From positions 1 through 64,000 of the forward strand of contig NZ_VDRC01000001.1 in NCBI RefSeq assembly GCF_007667425.1: a stretch of DNA of 64,000 nucleotides. The letters run 5' to 3'. The notes under the pieces were generated by a model. The model was not told the origin of the DNA, ran no database searches, and worked only from the letters and a program-made list of their open reading frames with translations. Positions 31,923-40,578 of the stretch are shown here, piece after piece. Numbering within the stretch: the first letter of the stretch is position 1; each line of letters begins with the position of its first letter. The DNA comes from Microbacterium sp. 1.5R (GTDB lineage Bacteria; Actinomycetota; Actinomycetes; Actinomycetales; Microbacteriaceae). A program made the position numbers and the translations under genes.

Positions 31923-33083
31923 ATGAGAGCAGTCGTCTACGACGGCCCGCGCACCGTCAGCGTCACCGACGTGCCGGACGCCAGAATCGAACGACCAACG
32001 GATGTCCTCGTCCGCATCACCACGACGAACATCTGCGGATCCGATCTGCACATGTATGAAGGCAGAACGAGCTTCGAGACCGGCCGGTGGTTCGGACATG
32101 AAAATCTCGGCGAGGTCATCGAGGTCGGCAACGCCGTCGACAAGGTGAAGGTGGGCGATTGGGTCGCGCTCCCCTTCAACGTCGCGTGCGGACACTGCAA
32201 GAACTGCGAGAGGGGGCTGACGAACTACTGCCTGACCGCACAACCGGTACCGGAGTGGGCGGGGGCCGCCTACGGATTCGCCGACATGGGACCGTGGGCG
32301 GGTGGTCAAGCGGAGCTGCTGCGCGTCCCGTGGGGAGACTTCAACTGTCTGCGGCTCGGAGAGGATGCGCAGGAGAAGCAGAACGACTACGTCATGCTCG
32401 CCGACATCTTCCCTACCGGCTACCACGCGACCGAGCTCGCGAACGTCAAGCCGGGCGACCAGACCGTGATCTACGGAGCCGGACCGGTGGGCTTCATGGC
32501 CGCGTACTCCGCCATCCTGAAGGGCGCGGGCAAGGTCATGGTCGTCGACAGGCATCCCGATCGCCTGCGCATGATCGAGGAGATCGGCGCGATCCCGATC
32601 GACGATTCGGCGGTCGATCCCGTCGAAGCGGTGCTGGAGATGACGATGGGTCTCGGCGCCGACAACGGCTGCGAGGCCGTCGGTTACCAGGCGCACGATC
32701 CCTCCGGCGGCGAGGACCCGACGCTGACGCTGAACCGTCTCGTCAAATCGGTGCGGTTCACCGGCGAGATCGGCGTGGTCGGGGTCTTCGTCCCGCAGGA
32801 CCCCGGCGCGCAGGACGAGCTGGCGAAGCAGGGCAAGATCGCCTTCGACTTCGGCGAGTTCTGGTTCCGTGGGCAGAAGCTGGGCAGCGGACAGTGCCCG
32901 GTCAAGCGGTACAACCGCCGGCTGCGCGACCTCATCGCCGGAGGCACTGCGACTCCGTCGCGCATCGTCAGCCATGAGCTCTCCCTCGAGGACGCGCCCG
33001 CTGCCTACGAGCACTTCGACAACCGGGACGACGGCTGGACGAAGGTCGTGCTGCACCCCGAGCTCGCGGCGAAGGAGTCCTGA
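31923..33083 (+). CDS. fdhA: Glutathione-independent formaldehyde dehydrogenase-like enzyme
   Basis: The 386-residue protein closely follows the pattern of Pseudomonas putida PFDH: NICGSDLHMYEGR, WFGHENLGEV, the zinc cluster CGHCKNCERGLTNYC, YGFADMGPWAGGQAELL and DIFPTGYHATE. PFDH oxidises formaldehyde (or dismutates aldehydes) with tightly bound NAD. AAAGGAAA precedes ATG 31923. It sits in an operon with another dehydrogenase and a DJ-1-type protein, which supports an aldehyde-removal role. Confidence 0.85.
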   Translation: MRAVVYDGPRTVSVTDVPDARIERPTDVLVRITTTNICGSDLHMYEGRTSFETGRWFGHENLGEVIEVGNAVDKVKVGDWVALPFNVACGHCKNCERGLTNYCLTAQPVPEWAGAAYGFADMGPWAGGQAELLRVPWGDFNCLRLGEDAQEKQNDYVMLADIFPTGYHATELANVKPGDQTVIYGAGPVGFMAAYSAILKGAGKVMVVDRHPDRLRMIEEIGAIPIDDSAVDPVEAVLEMTMGLGADNGCEAVGYQAHDPSGGEDPTLTLNRLVKSVRFTGEIGVVGVFVPQDPGAQDELAKQGKIAFDFGEFWFRGQKLGSGQCPVKRYNRRLRDLIAGGTATPSRIVSHELSLEDAPAAYEHFDNRDDGWTKVVLHPELAAKES

Positions 33084-33084
33084 C

Positions 33085-33642
33085 ATGGCCGGTGCACTGG
33101 ACGGCCGACGTGTCGCGATCCTGGCGGCGGAAGGCGTCGAACGCGTCGAGCTCGAGCAGCCGAGGCGAGCTCTCGATGGTGCCGGCGCGACCACCGTCCT
33201 CCTGTCTCTCGGGACGGGGACGATCGCCGCTCGCGACCACGACCTGCAGGATGCCGGGGAGTTCACGGTCGACCGCAGCGTTCACGGTGCCACGCCCGAG
33301 GAGTTCGACGCCCTGCTGCTCCCCGGCGGAACCGTGAATCCGGACAAGCTGCGGATGGATGCCGAGGCGGTGGCCTTCGTGCGGGACTTCGTCGACTCCG
33401 GGAAGCCGGTGGCCTCGATCTGTCACGGACCATGGACGCTGCTGGAAGCTGATCGCGTCCGTGGGCGAAGGCTCACGTCCTGGCCGAGTGTGCGGACAGA
33501 TCTGCGGAACGCCGGCGCAGAGGTCGTGGACGAGGAGGTCGTCACCGACGGCACCCTCACCACGAGCCGCTCCCCCGACGATCTCCCCGCCTTCTGCGAC
33601 CGCATCGTGCAGGAGTTCGCGGGAGACCGGCGTCAGGACTGA
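33085..33642 (+). CDS. DJ-1/PfpI-family protein
   Basis: The 185-residue protein has the family's catalytic cysteine in the nucleophile elbow SICHGPW (about residue 113) and an acidic residue early in AEGVERVEL. PfpI-type members repair glycated proteins, hydrolyse methylglyoxal adducts or act as proteases. ATG 33085 starts one base after the fdhA stop. The context with two aldehyde-active dehydrogenases suggests carbonyl-stress defence. Confidence 0.82.
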   Translation: MAGALDGRRVAILAAEGVERVELEQPRRALDGAGATTVLLSLGTGTIAARDHDLQDAGEFTVDRSVHGATPEEFDALLLPGGTVNPDKLRMDAEAVAFVRDFVDSGKPVASICHGPWTLLEADRVRGRRLTSWPSVRTDLRNAGAEVVDEEVVTDGTLTTSRSPDDLPAFCDRIVQEFAGDRRQD

Positions 33643-33644
33643 CC

Positions 33645-34343
33645 GTGAGCGGGGACGAAGAGGGTGGGACGACCGGTGAGAGCGGCGCACGCCGTGCGGC
33701 GCAGCGCGCCGGACGCACCGACCCGAGCAGGGCGGTCGGCTTCAGCGACGCGATCATCGCGATCGTCATCACCCTCCTCGTCCTCGACCTGCGTCCGCCG
33801 GATGCGGAACCGGGCGAGCTGCTGCCCGCACTCCTCGACGAGTGGCCGACCTATCTCGCGTATGCCGGTTCGTACGTCTACCTCGCCGTGATCTGGCTGA
33901 ACCACAAGGCCGCCTTCCTGCGGATCCGCGAGATGGACAGGGGTCTGCAGTGGGCGAACCTCGGGCTTCTCGCGACACTCGCCCTGGTGCCGTGGCCGAC
34001 CGCGGTCATCGCCGAGACGGCGCGAACGGGCAATTTGTCCGACGAACGGGTCGCCGTGGCGCTGTACGCGCTCGTGGGCGCTCTGCTGTGTGCGTCGTGG
34101 CTGGTGTTCTTCCATTACCTGGCGCAGCATCCGGAGCTCACGCGTGCAGACGTGGACGATACCTACTTCGCTCGCGAACGACCGCGCGCGCTCGTGGGTG
34201 TCGTCCTGTATCTCGTCGCCGGCGGTGTCGGCGTTCTCGTGCATCCGCTGATCGCGTCGGCGATCTTCCTGATACTCCCCGCCTTCTACGGCCTCACCAG
34301 TCACGGGCACGACCTCGTCGGACGGGCGCGTGATCGCCGCTGA
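33645..34343 (+). CDS. TMEM175-family potassium-channel-like membrane protein
   Basis: The 232-residue protein has the signature GFSDAIIAIVITLLVLDL with the R-x-x-FSD pore motif of TMEM175/DUF1211 channels, which conduct K+ across the membrane. About six hydrophobic segments follow. A basic N-terminus of about 30 residues precedes the pore helix. GTG 33645 lies two bases after the previous stop. Confidence 0.82.
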   Translation: MSGDEEGGTTGESGARRAAQRAGRTDPSRAVGFSDAIIAIVITLLVLDLRPPDAEPGELLPALLDEWPTYLAYAGSYVYLAVIWLNHKAAFLRIREMDRGLQWANLGLLATLALVPWPTAVIAETARTGNLSDERVAVALYALVGALLCASWLVFFHYLAQHPELTRADVDDTYFARERPRALVGVVLYLVAGGVGVLVHPLIASAIFLILPAFYGLTSHGHDLVGRARDRR

Positions 34344-34482
34344 TCCCGCGCAGACCGCGGACGGATGAAGTCATCCTTCGGCCCTGGACGGCCGACAGCG
34401 TCATCGAGACAAGGCGGTCCCGCCGAACGGGGGCCGCCTCGCTGCCGACCGCAATGTCAGCGGTCGCGGTTACGGTCGGTCC

Positions 34483-34905
34483 ATGCCGAGACTTTCTCTT
34501 CCCACCGCGTGCACGCTCTGCGGCCGCGGAGACGCCGAACGCGTCGACGGCGGACTCGTCTGCGGCTGGTGCGGATGGCGTTACGGCGATGCGCCGGACA
34601 GCGACCTCCCGCGGCCGGTGGTCGAGGTCGTGTACTACCTGCGCTACGACCGGCGGGTGAAGATCGGCACGAGCGGGCGTCCACGTCAGCGCCTGGCCGC
34701 TATCCGCCACGACGAGCTGCTCGCGTTCGAACCAGGCGGTCGCGCCGTCGAGCAGGCCAGGCACCGAGAATTCGCGGCGATCCGCGAAGGTGGCGAATGG
34801 TTCACGTTCACTGCAGAGCTCGAGCATCACGTCTTCGCGCTCCGCACGACCCGCGACCCCTGGCAGCTGTACGCGCGGTGGGTCTCGGCCGCCACGCACA
34901 GATGA
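34483..34905 (+). CDS. Zinc-ribbon plus T5orf172 (GIY-YIG-related) domain protein
   Basis: The 140-residue protein begins with a zinc ribbon CTLCGRGD...CGWCGW (about residues 10-32). The second domain (about 48-110) is VVYYLRYDRRVKIGTSGRPRQRL followed by a conserved Glu-Trp EWF, the T5orf172 subset of GIY-YIG nucleases. The Y-x-R/K-IG-T pattern is present. TACGGT lies exactly 6 bases before ATG 34483. Such proteins occur in phages and near defence genes; here it stands alone. Confidence 0.75.
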   Translation: MPRLSLPTACTLCGRGDAERVDGGLVCGWCGWRYGDAPDSDLPRPVVEVVYYLRYDRRVKIGTSGRPRQRLAAIRHDELLAFEPGGRAVEQARHREFAAIREGGEWFTFTAELEHHVFALRTTRDPWQLYARWVSAATHR

Positions 34906-34945
34906 GGGCCCGCAGGGAACGGACCGATCGTCCCTGCGAGCCCTC
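34904..34945. terminator. Bidirectional terminator hairpin
   Basis: GAGGGC-C-CGCAGGGA pairs with TCCCTGCG-A-GCCCTC around a 12-base loop, between the converging T5orf172 and SPW genes. Confidence 0.65.
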
Positions 34946-34956
34946 GGTCTCTGGGG

Positions 34957-35337
34957 TCAGGCGCGAGCGGCCTTGACCTTCGCGGGCTGCGGCTGCGAGA
35001 ACAGCACCACGATGATGACGGCGACGCCGACGACGACGTGCGGGAGCCACACGTTCGGGGCCTCGTTCGCGAATCCGAAGATCCAGGGCGAGAGGGCCAG
35101 GAAGAGGCTGGCGACGATGTCGAACACGAGGTGCACCGGCATCGGGATGAAGCCGAAGGGGCCCCACTCGTACTTCGTGAAGAGGCTGTAGACGATCAGG
35201 CCGACGCCGAGCACGATCGGGATGATGACCGCGGGGCCGCCGACGCCGGCGAATCCGAACAGCCACGGAGCCGCGATGAGTGCGACGCCGACGACGTAGT
35301 CGAGGATCCCGTGGACTTTGGTGGGAATGAAACGCAT
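34957..35337 (-). CDS. SPW-repeat membrane protein
   Basis: The 126-residue protein has four hydrophobic segments with two SPW-type motifs, APWLFGFAG and SPWIFGFAN. It belongs to a family of small membrane proteins of unknown function. Start at ATG 35337 has AGGAGG upstream on minus. The C-terminus is lysine-rich and cytoplasmic. Confidence 0.85.
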   Translation of the reverse strand: MRFIPTKVHGILDYVVGVALIAAPWLFGFAGVGGPAVIIPIVLGVGLIVYSLFTKYEWGPFGFIPMPVHLVFDIVASLFLALSPWIFGFANEAPNVWLPHVVVGVAVIIVVLFSQPQPAKVKAARA

Positions 35338-35431
35338 GATTCCTCCTTGGTGGCGCCGCGTCCTGCGGCTCACTGATGGTTCGCCGCACGCCGAGAAACG
35401 GATTGGGAGAGATTTCTCGTACCCTCGTCGG

Positions 35432-36106
35432 ATGACGTCCACCCGTCGTTCCGCGTGCACGGTCGCCGCACTGCGCCTCTCCGTCGGCGCGGGTGCGGTG
35501 GCGATCCTCAGCTGGACGTACGTGATCGGCATCCCCCGCAGCGGAGCGAGTCCCTTCGACTACTTCGGATACTTCACGAACCTCACGACGCTCATCACAT
35601 CGACGCTCCTCATCGCCGTCGGCCTGATCGTCCTGCGCGGTCGGAGCGCCCCCGTGTGGCTCTCGACAGCCCGCGGTGTCGCCGTCGCCTGCATGGTCGT
35701 GGTCGGTCTCGTCTACAACCTGCTCGTGCCCGGCACGGGGTCCGCCCCCGCGTGGGTGAGCACGATTCTGCACACGATCCTCCCGGTGCTGCTGGTGCTG
35801 GACTGGACGATGGTCGACGATCGTCCGACTCTTCCATGGCAGCGGTTGTGGCTCGTGCTCCCCTACCCGCTGCTGTGGCTCGCCGTCGTGCTGGTGCGAG
35901 GTGTCACGGACGGCTGGGTCCCCTACGGCTTCCTGCTCCCTGAGCGCGGGGTGCCCTCGCTCGTCGCGCACGTCGCAGGACTTGTCGTCGCGCTGCTCTG
36001 CGCCGGCGCAGCGGTGTGGCTGCTCAGCCGCGTGCGATCGTCAGGTCGTCGAAGCGCGCGAGGCGGACGAGGAACCGCGCGGGTTCACCCGGCCGACCAC
36101 CCGTAG
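35432..36106 (+). CDS. Pr6Pr-family integral membrane protein
   Basis: The 224-residue protein has about six transmembrane segments and the segment FDYFGYFTNLTTLI near residue 40, the conserved core of the Pr6Pr/FAR-17a group. TACCCT lies exactly 6 bases before ATG 35432, so it is probably leaderless. It converges on the PemK-like gene and overlaps its stop by 22 bases. Function unknown. Confidence 0.8.
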   Translation: MTSTRRSACTVAALRLSVGAGAVAILSWTYVIGIPRSGASPFDYFGYFTNLTTLITSTLLIAVGLIVLRGRSAPVWLSTARGVAVACMVVVGLVYNLLVPGTGSAPAWVSTILHTILPVLLVLDWTMVDDRPTLPWQRLWLVLPYPLLWLAVVLVRGVTDGWVPYGFLLPERGVPSLVAHVAGLVVALLCAGAAVWLLSRVRSSGRRSARGGRGTARVHPADHP

Positions 36107-36663
36107 CGCCGGGACAGGGCGACCGCGACGCGGCTGTATCGCGCCCTGTCGAGCACCGCCGCTTCGCGACGCAGTCCCGTCTCGTGCACGCTGTAGAGCT
36201 GCTCGATATCGACCCACGACTCGCGCCCCTGGGAGTCCCAGGACCCCGAGCCGATCGACAGATAGTCGCGATCCCCGTCGTGCGGACGACTCGTCATCCG
36301 CACCGCGAAGACCCGCTCAGCGGACTGCCGCCCGATCACGAGGACGGGCCGGTCCTTCCCTCGTCCGTCGTTCTCCTCGTAGGGGACCCAGGTCCAGATG
36401 ATCTCCCCGGCGTCCGGCGCGCCGTCCCGATCGGGCGCGAAGCCGATGCGCAGGTCGTCGACGCGCGCGGGGTCGACCCGCAGGGTCGCGGCGCCGGCGA
36501 CCTGCCCCTCTCGTCCGACGCGGCTCGCCGCCTCCGTCTCCGCGGAACTCCGGACACGCGCGACAGGGCCTCTCGGACTCGTCGTCCGAGAGGCCCTGTC
36601 CGATCCGAATGCGCGGATGAGGATCTGCGAGAGTGCCTTCAGGATGCCGTTGCCGTTGCCCAC
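36085..36663 (-). CDS. PemK/MazF-like protein without a visible antitoxin
   Basis: The 192-residue protein ends in a PemK-type SH3-like fold (about 85-185): GEIIWTWVPYEENDGRGKDRPVLVIGR, with the RPVLVI strand typical of the family, and YLSIGSGSWD, SWVDIEQ. The N-terminal 80 residues are a positively charged linker. TAGGGT lies 6 bases before GTG 36663. No adjacent antitoxin gene is seen, so it may be a housekeeping variant rather than an active toxin. Confidence 0.75.
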   Translation of the reverse strand: MGNGNGILKALSQILIRAFGSDRASRTTSPRGPVARVRSSAETEAASRVGREGQVAGAATLRVDPARVDDLRIGFAPDRDGAPDAGEIIWTWVPYEENDGRGKDRPVLVIGRQSAERVFAVRMTSRPHDGDRDYLSIGSGSWDSQGRESWVDIEQLYSVHETGLRREAAVLDRARYSRVAVALSRRYGWSAG

Positions 36664-36682
36664 ACGGTCACCCTATGGCAGG

Positions 36683-37921
36683 TCACGCGTCAGCGAGCGC
36701 GTAGCCCTCCTCGCCGTGGACGACCTGGTCGACACCGGCGATCTCGTCTTCGTTCGTGACCCGGAAGCCGATCGTCTTCTGGATGGCGAAGCCGATGATG
36801 AACGCGACGACGAAGGAGTAGATCAGCACACCGGCTGCAGCGATGACCTGGACGGCGAGCTGGCGGGCGTCGCCGCCGACGAAGAGACCGGTGTCGGTGG
36901 CGAAGAAGCCGAGGTAGATGGTGCCGATGAGACCGCCGACGAGGTGGATGCCGACCACGTCGAGCGAGTCGTCGAAGCCGAGGCGGAACTTGAGTTCGAT
37001 GGCCAGGGCGCAGACGATACCGGCGACGGCTCCGAGAAGCAGTGCCCACCCGGGGGTCAGGTTGGCGCAGGCGGGGGTGATCGCGACCAGACCGGCGACC
37101 GCTCCGGAGGCCGCGCCGACGGAGGTCGGCTTGCCGTCCTTGATCTTCTCGATGAGGATCCAGCCGAGGATCGCGGCCGCCGTGGCGCCGAGGGTGTTGA
37201 GGCCGATGAGTCCGACACCGCCCATGTCCTCGGCGAGCCACTCCGCTCCGGCGTTGAAGCCGAACCAGCCGAACCACAGCAGCGCGGCGCCGAGAAGCGT
37301 CAGCGGCACGTTGTGCGGCTTCAGGATGCCCTTCTGGAAGCCGATGCGCTTGCCGAGCACGAGCGCGAGAGCGAGCGCCGCAGCACCCGCGTTGATGTGC
37401 ACCGCGGTTCCACCGGCGTAGTCGATGACGCCGATCCCGCTGTCCTCGCCGAAGAGCGTGGTGCCGAGGTTCATGATCCAGCCGCCGCCCCAGACCCAGG
37501 CAGCCACCGGGAAGTAGCCGACGGTGGCGAACACACCGGCGAAGATCAGCCAGCTGCCGAACTTCGCGCGGTCGGCGATGGCACCGGAGATGAGGGCGAC
37601 CGTGATGATCGCGAACGTCGCACCGTAGGCGACCCCGAGCAGAGCGACGTTCGAGCCCTCGCCCGACGCGAGGCTCGAGAGGCCGAAGTCGGCGAACGGA
37701 TTGCCCGCGAATGCCATGGGGTTGTCGACGGCGCTCATCGAGAAGCCGAAGAGGATCCAGAGCACTGCGACGAGACCGATGGAGCCGAAGCTCATCATCA
37801 TCATGCTGACGACGCTCTTGGCTTTGACGAGGCCGCCGTAGAAGAAGGCGACGCCGGGCGTCATGAGCAGGACGAGGGCGGTCGCGGTGATCGCCCAGGA
37901 GATGTTGCCTGGAGCATCCAT
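36683..37921 (-). CDS. amtB: Ammonium transporter
   Basis: The 412-residue Amt/MEP protein has the family pattern MTPGVAFFYGGL, about eleven transmembrane helices, the DYAGGTAVHINAG histidine-bearing core and a final FRVTNEDEIAGVDQVVHGEEGYA tail. It conducts ammonium into the cell. ATG 37921 was preferred over GTG 37933 because GAGG sits 6 bases before it. No PII (glnK) gene is adjacent downstream. Confidence 0.95.
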   Translation of the reverse strand: MDAPGNISWAITATALVLLMTPGVAFFYGGLVKAKSVVSMMMMSFGSIGLVAVLWILFGFSMSAVDNPMAFAGNPFADFGLSSLASGEGSNVALLGVAYGATFAIITVALISGAIADRAKFGSWLIFAGVFATVGYFPVAAWVWGGGWIMNLGTTLFGEDSGIGVIDYAGGTAVHINAGAAALALALVLGKRIGFQKGILKPHNVPLTLLGAALLWFGWFGFNAGAEWLAEDMGGVGLIGLNTLGATAAAILGWILIEKIKDGKPTSVGAASGAVAGLVAITPACANLTPGWALLLGAVAGIVCALAIELKFRLGFDDSLDVVGIHLVGGLIGTIYLGFFATDTGLFVGGDARQLAVQVIAAAGVLIYSFVVAFIIGFAIQKTIGFRVTNEDEIAGVDQVVHGEEGYALADA

Positions 37922-37992
37922 GAAGAACCTCACATTCGGGTGACTGAGAGCTTCAGTGTGACGACGCCCGATTTCGGGAAGGCGCGAGGCAT

Positions 37993-38039
37993 GTTGCGGG
38001 GACGTTACAGCAGCACCCGTTATGTGAACATCGCGTTAC
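37993..38039 (-). promoter_or_regulatory. GlnR-like binding sites upstream of amtB
   Basis: On minus, GTAAC-N6-TTCAC (38025-38039 region) and GTAAC-N6-GCAAC (37993-38008) resemble the GTNAC-N6-GNAAC pattern bound by the nitrogen regulator GlnR in actinobacteria. The two GTAAC words are 31 bp apart, slightly unlike the usual 22. They lie 70-115 bases before amtB and partly inside the end of zapE. Confidence 0.45.
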
Positions 38040-39088
38040 GCGCGGCTGCGATCCGCGTGCGTGAGCGCATTCAGCCGCGACACGGCGCGAAGGTACTTCT
38101 TGCGATAGCCGCCACCGAGCATCTCGTCGGAGAAGACGCCGTCGAGGCTCGCTCCCGTCGCGACGATCGGGATCTGCGCGTCGTACACGCGGTCGACGAA
38201 CGCGACGAAGCGCAGCGCCTCCGACTGATCCGTGAGCACCCGCACATCGCGGAGACCGACGAGGTCGAGTCCGGTGATGAGGCGGATGTACCGCGAGGGA
38301 TGCACGCGCGCGAGATGACGGATCACGTCGTCGAAGGAGTCGTCGGATGCCGTGCCGCCTGCGGCCACCGCCTCGACGGCGGCCGAGTACTCATCCGCTG
38401 CACTGACGACGGCGTGGCCGTCGAGCGCCCGCTGTCGGAAGTCGACACCGTCGATGCGGAGCGTCTGGAAGCTGTCGGACATCGCGTGGATCTCGCGCAG
38501 GAAGTCCTGCGCGGCGAACCGGCCCTCGCCGAGCGCGTTCGGCGGGGTGTTGGAGGTGGCCGCGAGCCGCGTGCCCGTCGGCACGAGTTCGCCGAGCAGG
38601 CGGGTCATGACCATGGTGTCGCCCGGGTCGTCGAGCTCGAACTCGTCGATGCACAACAGGTCGGCGCCCTTGAGCAGATCGACGGTGTTCTTGTAGCCGA
38701 GGGCGCCGACGAGCGCGGTGTACTCGATGAAGGATCCGAAGTACTTCCGGCGGGCGGGCATCGCGTGATAGATCGAGGCGAGCAGGTGGGTCTTCCCGAC
38801 ACCGAACCCACCGTCGAGGTAGACGCCCGGCTTCATCGCCGGCTCCTTCTTGGCACGGCTGAACAGACCGCCCCGCTTGACCGCACCGCCTCCGCGACCG
38901 GCGAAGCGGATGAGGATGTCCTTGGTCTCCTCCTGCGACGGGTACTCGGGATCCGCCCGATAGCTGTCGAAGGTCGCACCGTCGAACTGCGGCGGCGGCA
39001 CGAGGCTCGCGAGCATCTCAGGGCCGGTGACTGTCGGCTCGCGGTCGCTGAGGTGCACGATGCCCGTGCGGGTGGGCGTGTCGGTCAT
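38036..39088 (-). CDS. zapE: ZapE/AFG1-family ATPase
   Basis: The 350-residue AAA+ protein has a Walker A ([10 protein letters not shown]), Walker B (LLCIDEFEL) and the family's SNTPPNAL sensor segment. ZapE acts at the division site or in protein quality control. ATG 39088 was chosen because the family's conserved part begins about 30 residues later and further upstream sequence is not conserved-like. It lies next to the divergent sulfurtransferase gene. Confidence 0.88.
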   Translation of the reverse strand: MTDTPTRTGIVHLSDREPTVTGPEMLASLVPPPQFDGATFDSYRADPEYPSQEETKDILIRFAGRGGGAVKRGGLFSRAKKEPAMKPGVYLDGGFGVGKTHLLASIYHAMPARRKYFGSFIEYTALVGALGYKNTVDLLKGADLLCIDEFELDDPGDTMVMTRLLGELVPTGTRLAATSNTPPNALGEGRFAAQDFLREIHAMSDSFQTLRIDGVDFRQRALDGHAVVSAADEYSAAVEAVAAGGTASDDSFDDVIRHLARVHPSRYIRLITGLDLVGLRDVRVLTDQSEALRFVAFVDRVYDAQIPIVATGASLDGVFSDEMLGGGYRKKYLRAVSRLNALTHADRSRA

Positions 39089-39234
39089 CACGGTCCTGGA
39101 TCGGGTGCGCGCCTGTGTCGAAGTCTTACGAATCGGGTCCGGAGTGCACGGCGTGGATCTATCGTCGAAGTGTCGGCTCCACATTACGCCGTCAGCACCC
39201 GCCCCCACGCCGCTCATCGACTGAGGAGATCCCT

Positions 39235-40128
39235 GTGGCCATCGAGTTCGACACATCATCGTCCAAGTTCGCCGAGTACGCCGAGCCCGGCCGCCTCGTC
39301 ACCACCGAATGGCTGGCGGAGCGCCTCGGCTCGCCCGGCCTGGTCGTGGTCGAGTCCGATGAGGACGTTCTGCTCTACGAGACCGGACACATCCCCGGTG
39401 CGGTCAAGGTCGATTGGCACACCGAACTCAACGACCCCGTCGTGCGCGACTACGTCGACGGCGAGGGCTTCGCCGCGCTGCTCAGCCGCAAGGGCATCTC
39501 TCGCGATGACACGGTCGTGATCTACGGCGACAAGAACAACTGGTGGGCCGCCTACGCCCTCTGGGTGTTCTCGCTGTTCGGGCACGAGGACGTCCGGCTG
39601 CTCGACGGCGGACGCGATCGCTGGATCGCCGAGGGCCGGGAGATCACCCGGGATGCTCCGTCGATCACCCCCACCGAGTACCCGGTCGTCGAGCGCGACG
39701 ACTCCGGCATCCGCGCGTACAAGGAGGACGTGCTCGCGCACATCGGCAAGCCGCTGATCGACGTCCGCTCCCCCGAGGAGTACAGCGGAGAGCGCACGAC
39801 CGCGCCCGCGTACCCCGAGGAGGGCACGCTGCGGGCGGGGCACATCCCCACCGCGCAGAGCGTTCCGTGGGCGAAGGCGGTCGCCGAGGACGGCGGCTTC
39901 AAGTCCCGCGCCGAGCTCGACGCGATCTACCGCGAAGGCGCCGGTCTGACGGACGGCGACGAGGTCGTCGCGTACTGCCGCATCGGGGAGCGCTCGAGCC
40001 ACACGTGGTTCGTGCTGAAGCACCTGCTCGGCTTCGAGGACGTCCGCAACTATGACGGATCCTGGACGGAGTGGGGCAGCGCGGTGCGGGTTCCGATCGT
40101 GACGGGTTCGGAGCCGGGCGACGCCTGA
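39235..40128 (+). CDS. Thiosulfate sulfurtransferase (two rhodanese domains)
   Basis: The 297-residue protein has two rhodanese domains: an inactive N-terminal one (about 20-140) and a catalytic one whose loop contains the cysteine in [14 protein letters not shown]. It transfers sulfane sulfur from thiosulfate. GTG 39235 follows GAGGAGA. The SufE-family gene is 18 bases downstream, so both may supply sulfur for cluster assembly. Confidence 0.9.
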   Translation: MAIEFDTSSSKFAEYAEPGRLVTTEWLAERLGSPGLVVVESDEDVLLYETGHIPGAVKVDWHTELNDPVVRDYVDGEGFAALLSRKGISRDDTVVIYGDKNNWWAAYALWVFSLFGHEDVRLLDGGRDRWIAEGREITRDAPSITPTEYPVVERDDSGIRAYKEDVLAHIGKPLIDVRSPEEYSGERTTAPAYPEEGTLRAGHIPTAQSVPWAKAVAEDGGFKSRAELDAIYREGAGLTDGDEVVAYCRIGERSSHTWFVLKHLLGFEDVRNYDGSWTEWGSAVRVPIVTGSEPGDA

Positions 40129-40146
40129 CGTGTGAGAATCTCAGGG

Positions 40147-40578
40147 ATGAGTACGAACGAAGTCCCTGACGTCCTCGCCGAGATCCGCGACGGCTTCCTC
40201 GAGACCCCCGAGGCCGATCGACTGCTGCTCCTGCTGGAGTACGCCGACGAGCTGCCCGAGGTCTCGGAGGAGGTCGCCGATCACCCCGAGATGTGCGAGC
40301 GCGTGGCGGAATGCCAGTCACCGGTCTACATCTACGTCGAGGTGGAGGACGATGTCGTCACGATGCACGCCACTGCACCACCCGAAGCTCCGACCACACG
40401 GGGTTTCGCCAGCATCCTCGTCCAGGGCATCACCGGCCTGAGCGCCGACGAGGTGCTGGCGATCCCGGACGACTATCCGCAGTCGATCGGGCTGACGAAG
40501 GCGGTGTCACCCCTGCGGATCGGGGGCATGACCGGCATGCTCATGCGCGCGAAGAAGCAGGTCAGGCAGAAGCGCTGA
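40147..40578 (+). CDS. sufE: SufE-family sulfur acceptor protein
   Basis: The 143-residue protein has the SufE fold, with the sulfur-carrying Cys in VAECQSPVYI and the later MTGMLMRAKK tail. SufE takes sulfur from a cysteine desulfurase for Fe-S assembly. ATG 40147 was chosen over GTG 40132; GAGAAT lies 7 bases before it. It overlaps the convergent hydrolase by 17 bases. Confidence 0.85.
   Translation: MSTNEVPDVLAEIRDGFLETPEADRLLLLLEYADELPEVSEEVADHPEMCERVAECQSPVYIYVEVEDDVVTMHATAPPEAPTTRGFASILVQGITGLSADEVLAIPDDYPQSIGLTKAVSPLRIGGMTGMLMRAKKQVRQKR

Noticed and set aside
38036..39259. Longer zapE start at 39259
   Set aside because: The extra 57 residues are Arg/Ser-rich and overlap the divergent sulfurtransferase start; ATG 39088 fits better.
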